Below, piece by piece: positions 61,076-64,000 of a DNA stretch of 64,000 nucleotides (positions are counted from its first letter, which is position 1; each line of letters begins with the position of its first letter). The notes below the pieces were generated by a model. It did no database searches. It was not told the origin of the DNA and was given only the letters and a program-made list of their open reading frames with translations. The translations under genes and the position numbers were made by a program. The DNA lies in NCBI GenBank assembly GCA_903887325.1, contig CAISPG010000131.1:1-64000 (forward strand), written 5' to 3'. Origin of the DNA: an uncultured Burkholderiales bacterium (GTDB lineage: Bacteria > Pseudomonadota > Gammaproteobacteria > Burkholderiales > Burkholderiaceae_C).

Positions 61076-61109
61076 TGAAATTTTAACGGCACACTTTAAA
61101 ATTTCAATG
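61073..61109. promoter_or_regulatory. 14-bp perfect inverted repeat overlapping the DUF4143 ATPase start
   Basis: CATTGAAATTTTAA (61073-61086) and its exact complement TTAAAATTTCAATG (61096-61109) flank the 9-base spacer cggcacact. The left arm contains the ATPase start codon (minus strand). Binding there would block translation or transcription of the gene, so this is probably an autoregulatory operator. The sequence around it is strongly AT-rich compared with its neighbours. Confidence 0.7.
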
Positions 61110-61222
61110 TATTTTTAAATAATTAAATACCAATGTACTCCTGACACCCCGTTGTCCGTAGCCCTCAGGCAAAGTCCTTTCCTGTGCGCAGACGGTCTGT
61201 GCACATTCAAAGGATGGACAAC

Positions 61223-61600
61223 ATGAAGCAAGTGATCGATTGGTTTGAGATTCCCGTGAGCGATATGTCGCGTGCCCAAGCGTTTTATGAGGTGGTTTTG
61301 CAAACCACATTGCAACGTGAAAATTTTGCGGGCCCCAACATGCAAATGGTGGTGTTTAAAGAAGACGGTCAACGAGCCAAAGGTGCTTTGATATCGGGGC
61401 ACCCAGCATTGCAACCGGGCACCAGCGGCACCTTGGTGTATTTTCATGCGGGGGTATCACTCGATGAGGCCCTGCAGCGAGTGGTTGCTTCGGGTGGAGA
61501 AGTGGCGATGGCTAAAGTCGCTTTGCCAGGTGGCGTGGGATTCATGGCGCACATGCTGGATGTGGACGGCAACCGGGTGGGCTTGCATGCTTACGCCTAA
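61223..61600 (+). CDS. VOC-family (glyoxalase/bleomycin-resistance-like) protein
   Basis: This 125-residue vicinal-oxygen-chelate protein starts MKQVIDWFEIPVSDMSRAQAFYEVVL and ends MLDVDGNRVGLHAYA, two beta-alpha-beta modules with possible metal ligands in WFEIP and NRVGLHA. Family members include isomerases, dioxygenases and drug-binding proteins, so the activity is open. The ATG at 61223 is the one with AAAGGA at correct spacing. It is followed by a broken WYL regulator, which in relatives is often its neighbour. Confidence 0.87.
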   Translation: MKQVIDWFEIPVSDMSRAQAFYEVVLQTTLQRENFAGPNMQMVVFKEDGQRAKGALISGHPALQPGTSGTLVYFHAGVSLDEALQRVVASGGEVAMAKVALPGGVGFMAHMLDVDGNRVGLHAYA

Positions 61601-61643
61601 AGAACCTAGACTGGGTCCCATTTTTTAAAACACTTACCTCGCC

Positions 61644-62336
61644 ATGCGCCGCGCAGACCGCCTGTTCCACATCGTCCAACTCATCCGAGGCCGTCGCTTG
61701 ACCACGGCCCCGTGGCTGGCGCAAAGGCTAGAGGTATCAGAGCGCACGGTGTATCGCGATGTGGCTGATCTGCAATACCAAGGTGTGCCGATTGAGGGTG
61801 AAGCGGGTGTGGGCTACCGTTTGGGCAAAGGTTTTGAGTTGCCGCCACTCATGTTTACGGTTGAAGAGGCCAGTGCCTTGGTGGCGACCACACGCTTGGC
61901 GCAGCAATGGTTGGATCCGGCGTTGGCACAAGCCTCTGAATCGGCTTTGTCTCGTGTCATGAGCGTGCTGTGAGTTGAACAACGTCAACAAGCGCAGAGT
62001 TTGGCGGTGTATGCAACCCCCTTTGGGTTATCGCAATCCATTCGCCGGCGTTTGCAATTGTTTCGAGAGGCTGTGCAACAACGACGCAAAGCGATATTCA
62101 AATATGGGGACGCTCGGCATTTGCAGAGTTAACGTTGCGTTTCACCTCTGGGCTGTTTCTTTTGGGGTGATGGATGGACCTTGGTGGCTTGGTGCGATAC
62201 ACGTGAAGACTTCCGCACTTTCAGAATGGATCGCATCATGGACGCTCGATTGACTGACCAAACATTTGACCCAACGCAATCGAAATCATTGCCCGCATAC
62301 ATGCAACGACATGGCTTCAAATTAGAAGATCTTTAA
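61644..62336 (+). pseudogene. YafY-type HTH/WYL transcriptional regulator with two in-frame stops
   Basis: One frame of 230 codons encodes the whole family length: an HTH domain (MRRADRLFHIVQLIRGRRLT, VSERTVYRDVADLQYQGVPIE), a middle part (RRRLQLFREAVQQRRKAI) and a WYL end (PLGCFFWGDGWTLVAWCDTREDFR). It is interrupted only by TGA at 61971-61973 and TAA at 62130-62132, with no frameshift. The region around the second stop is poorly conserved and may also be slightly shortened. The ORF track shows only the first 109 codons. It would have sensed a ligand through WYL and controlled nearby genes. Confidence 0.85.
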
Positions 62337-62348
62337 ATGGATTCGGAG

Positions 62349-62783
62349 ATGAATTACTGGATCGGTGTGGTCAGCCGCTCGCATGTTCAGCGCGGTGTGG
62401 CGGGTGGTTTTGCGCAGATGAATCACGGCAAACAAGCACCGCTCAAGCGCATGAAGGCAGGAGACGGTTTGATTTATTACTCGCCGCGCGAGTCTTACCC
62501 CGATGGCGCACCCTTGCAGGCCTTCACGGCTTTGGGGTTCATCCGCACGGGTCAGGTTTATGAATAAGACATGACGGCTGACGGCGTGCCTGGGTTTGTG
62601 CCGTGGCGTATTGATGTGGATTATGTGGATATGCATATCACGTCCATCAGGCCCTTGATCACGCAATTGGATTTCATCACCGACAAAACCCACTGGGGTG
62701 CGGCTTTCCGGTTTGGTCAATTAAAGATTGGCAAAGATGATTTCAATAGGGTCGCCCGCGCCATGGGGCGGTTATCTTGGTAA
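62349..62783 (+). pseudogene. EVE-domain protein with one in-frame stop
   Basis: A single frame starts MNYWIGVVSRSHVQRGVAGGF and continues MKAGDGLIYYSPRESYPDG and FIRTGQVYE, is cut by TAA at 62565-62567, and resumes at once with DMTADGVPGFVPWRIDVDY to the natural end. EVE (PUA-like) domains bind modified bases in nucleic acids. The only damage is the nonsense codon, where a glutamine (CAA) would fit, so the mutation looks recent. It starts 13 bases after the broken WYL gene and belongs to the same decaying block. Confidence 0.85.
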
Positions 62784-62798
62784 CGACAGCAAGCTGAT

Positions 62799-62921
62799 TT
62801 AATGGTCTGTCTTTTCAGACTCAGCTTTGCTTTTTTCTTTGGCTTCAAAGTATGAAGCTGCTAAAGCCATGGCGCACATCAGAATGCCAAAAAATAAAAC
62901 GATGAGTTGTGATTCAGTCAT
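62799..62921 (-). CDS. Small single-helix membrane protein, 40 residues
   Basis: This ORF is too short for the track. It encodes MTESQLIVLFFGILMCAMAL followed by a charged tail (YFEAKEKSKAESEKTDH), one membrane helix with a lysine/glutamate-rich cytoplasmic end. AAGGA lies 8-9 bases before the ATG. The start overlaps the end of the upstream 66-residue membrane protein gene by 8 bases, which strongly suggests a real two-gene unit. No family is recognised. Confidence 0.55.
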   Translation of the reverse strand: MTESQLIVLFFGILMCAMALAASYFEAKEKSKAESEKTDH

Positions 62922-63114
62922 GAGGCGAATCCTTGGAAAAAGTGATGCTAACGGAGGTTAAAAGTATAAGAGACAGCCCAATCACCATCAACAAAACCAA
63001 GTTCTCCCAATCTCTATTCCCCAAAATCAGAAACGCCACGCAAGCGTTTCCCGTCATCATTGAGCCAGTTGCACGCAGGCCCGATTTGAAGTCTGGTTTG
63101 GAAAATGAAAACAC
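62914..63114 (-). CDS. Small membrane protein, 66 residues
   Basis: The chosen frame, from MVFSFSKPDFKSGLRATGSM to SITFSKDSPHD, has a hydrophobic segment in GNACVAFLILGNRDW and a longer one in LVLLMVIGLSLILLTSVSITF, so probably two membrane helices. The start is uncertain: the track begins 25 codons upstream (63189). It is followed by a 40-residue overlapping membrane-protein gene. The function is unknown. It is divergent from gshA. Confidence 0.55.
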   Translation of the reverse strand: MFSFSKPDFKSGLRATGSMMTGNACVAFLILGNRDWENLVLLMVIGLSLILLTSVSITFSKDSPHD

Positions 63115-63253
63115 CATGGCGTATAGCTTATGCAGAACTTGATGGCTTGCTGTTAACGCGCAATTACTCATTTTGTATGCCTGACACAAGCCCTTCGCTT
63201 GAAACTGTCAAAATCAACCCCATATCCGAAAAACACACGAGACGACAAGCCCC

Positions 63254-64000
63254 ATGGTTCCCCACCTCATCACCGCGCTCACCGGCCCCATCAACGAGCT
63301 GGAACAGCGCATCATCGACTCCATGCCGGCCATAGAACGCTGGTTTCGCATGGAATGGATGGAGCACACCCCGCCGTTTTACTCCTCGGTCGATATCCGC
63401 AATGCCGGTTTCAAACTCGCGCCGGTAGACACCAACCTGTACCCCGGCGGCTGGAACAACCTCACCCCCGAGATGTTGCCGCTGGCTGTGCAAGCCGCCA
63501 TGGCGGCGATTGAAAAAATCTGCCCGGAAGCGCGCAACCTGTTGCTGATTCCCGAGAACCACACGCGCAACACGTTTTACTTGAGCAATGTCGCGCAGCT
63601 GGCGCGTATCTTCAACATGGCCGGGCTGAATGTGCGCATAGGCTCCATCAACCCGGACATCAAGGAAAACACCGCGTTTGAATTGCCTAATGGCGACAGC
63701 CTGTTGCTTGAGCCGGTGATACGCAGCAAAACCCGTCTGGGCTTGAAAGACTTCGACCCTTGCACAATCTTGCTGAACAACGATTTGAGTGCGGGTATTC
63801 CGGGTATTTTGGAGGACTTGCACGAGCAACACCTGTTGCCCCCGCTGCATGCGGGCTGGTGCGTGCGTCGCAAAAGCGTGCACTTTGCTAACTACGAGGA
63901 AGTGGCCAAGCGTTTTGGCAAATTGCTGGGCATTGATCCTTGGCTGATCAATCCCATGTTCAGCCAATGCGGCGAGGTCAATTTCGCCGAAGGCGAAGGC
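63254..64000 (+). CDS. gshA: Glutamate-cysteine ligase, GshA family (partial, runs off window end)
   Basis: The frame opens MVPHLITALTGPINELEQRI and continues without a stop for 249 codons to the edge, so it is missing from the ORF track. The sequence, with FYSSVDIRNAGFKLAPVDTNLYPGGWNNL and LLIPENHTRNTFYL, matches the proteobacterial GshA family (distinct from the E. coli type), which joins glutamate and cysteine in the first step of glutathione synthesis. gshB often follows. The start ATG is the first in frame before the conserved N-terminus. Confidence 0.9.
   Translation, partial: MVPHLITALTGPINELEQRIIDSMPAIERWFRMEWMEHTPPFYSSVDIRNAGFKLAPVDTNLYPGGWNNLTPEMLPLAVQAAMAAIEKICPEARNLLLIPENHTRNTFYLSNVAQLARIFNMAGLNVRIGSINPDIKENTAFELPNGDSLLLEPVIRSKTRLGLKDFDPCTILLNNDLSAGIPGILEDLHEQHLLPPLHAGWCVRRKSVHFANYEEVAKRFGKLLGIDPWLINPMFSQCGEVNFAEGEG

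Overview
The window looks like chromosome from a betaproteobacterium of the order Burkholderiales, most likely near the Comamonadaceae. The evidence is the gene order fur-bamE-dapB-exbB/exbD-leuS-lptE-holA-proA, the short hpf/ptsN/hprK block, a str-S10 ribosomal cluster that stops at rpsQ, a non-zinc HemB beside HemJ, and an S3 protein with a long charged tail. No species is claimed. I saw no tRNA, rRNA or CRISPR array.

Layout. 1-4.5 kb is a plastic region. It holds the end of an IS66-type element that has cut off the front of a desaturase/lysoplasmalogenase fusion gene, a VapBC toxin-antitoxin pair, a diverged scrap of the gatB 3' end, and a Fic (AMPylase-type) gene with a striking double operator. 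4.7-8.1 kb is gatCAB (minus). 8.1-12.6 kb is the rod-shape operon mreBCD-mrdA. 12.6-24.6 kb is metabolic: a TauE-type permease, a GMC oxidoreductase with methylmalonate-semialdehyde dehydrogenase, a MaoC/SDR pair, a kappa-class thioredoxin-fold protein with a dienelactone hydrolase, hemB/hemJ, a VanZ-like protein, a ferredoxin, a hydrolase and dacC. 24.7-34.8 kb is the str operon (rpsL, rpsG, fusA, tuf) followed by the S10 operon (rpsJ to rpsQ), with several structured intercistronic spacers.

34.9-46.6 kb carries a peroxiredoxin, a cytochrome b / cytochrome c' divergent pair, a CoA-transferase, the phosphotransfer chain EIIA-Man/HPr/EI, a Nudix hydrolase, the proton-pumping transhydrogenase pntAA-AB-B, and a three-gene mtnP / class II aldolase / mtnA operon that fits the DHAP shunt for 5'-methylthioadenosine. 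46.6-51.5 kb has corA with a structured leader, an MFS carrier, hpf, ptsN, hprK and fur. 51.5-59.9 kb is the conserved bamE-proA run. 59.9-63.1 kb is a second accessory patch: a DUF4143 ATPase whose start codon sits in a 14-bp perfect inverted repeat, a VOC protein, a WYL regulator and an EVE protein both broken only by in-frame stops, and two overlapping small membrane-protein genes. The window ends inside gshA.

How the parts connect. EI (ptsI), HPr (ptsH, with both His14 and Ser45), EIIA-Man, EIIA-Ntr (ptsN) and HprK are all here and no sugar permease is, so this reads as a regulatory phosphorelay. The accessory patches at both ends share a style: toxin-like or ATPase genes controlled by perfect inverted repeats that overlap the start codon. 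They sit beside housekeeping genes whose 3' ends (gatB, proA) appear to act as insertion borders.
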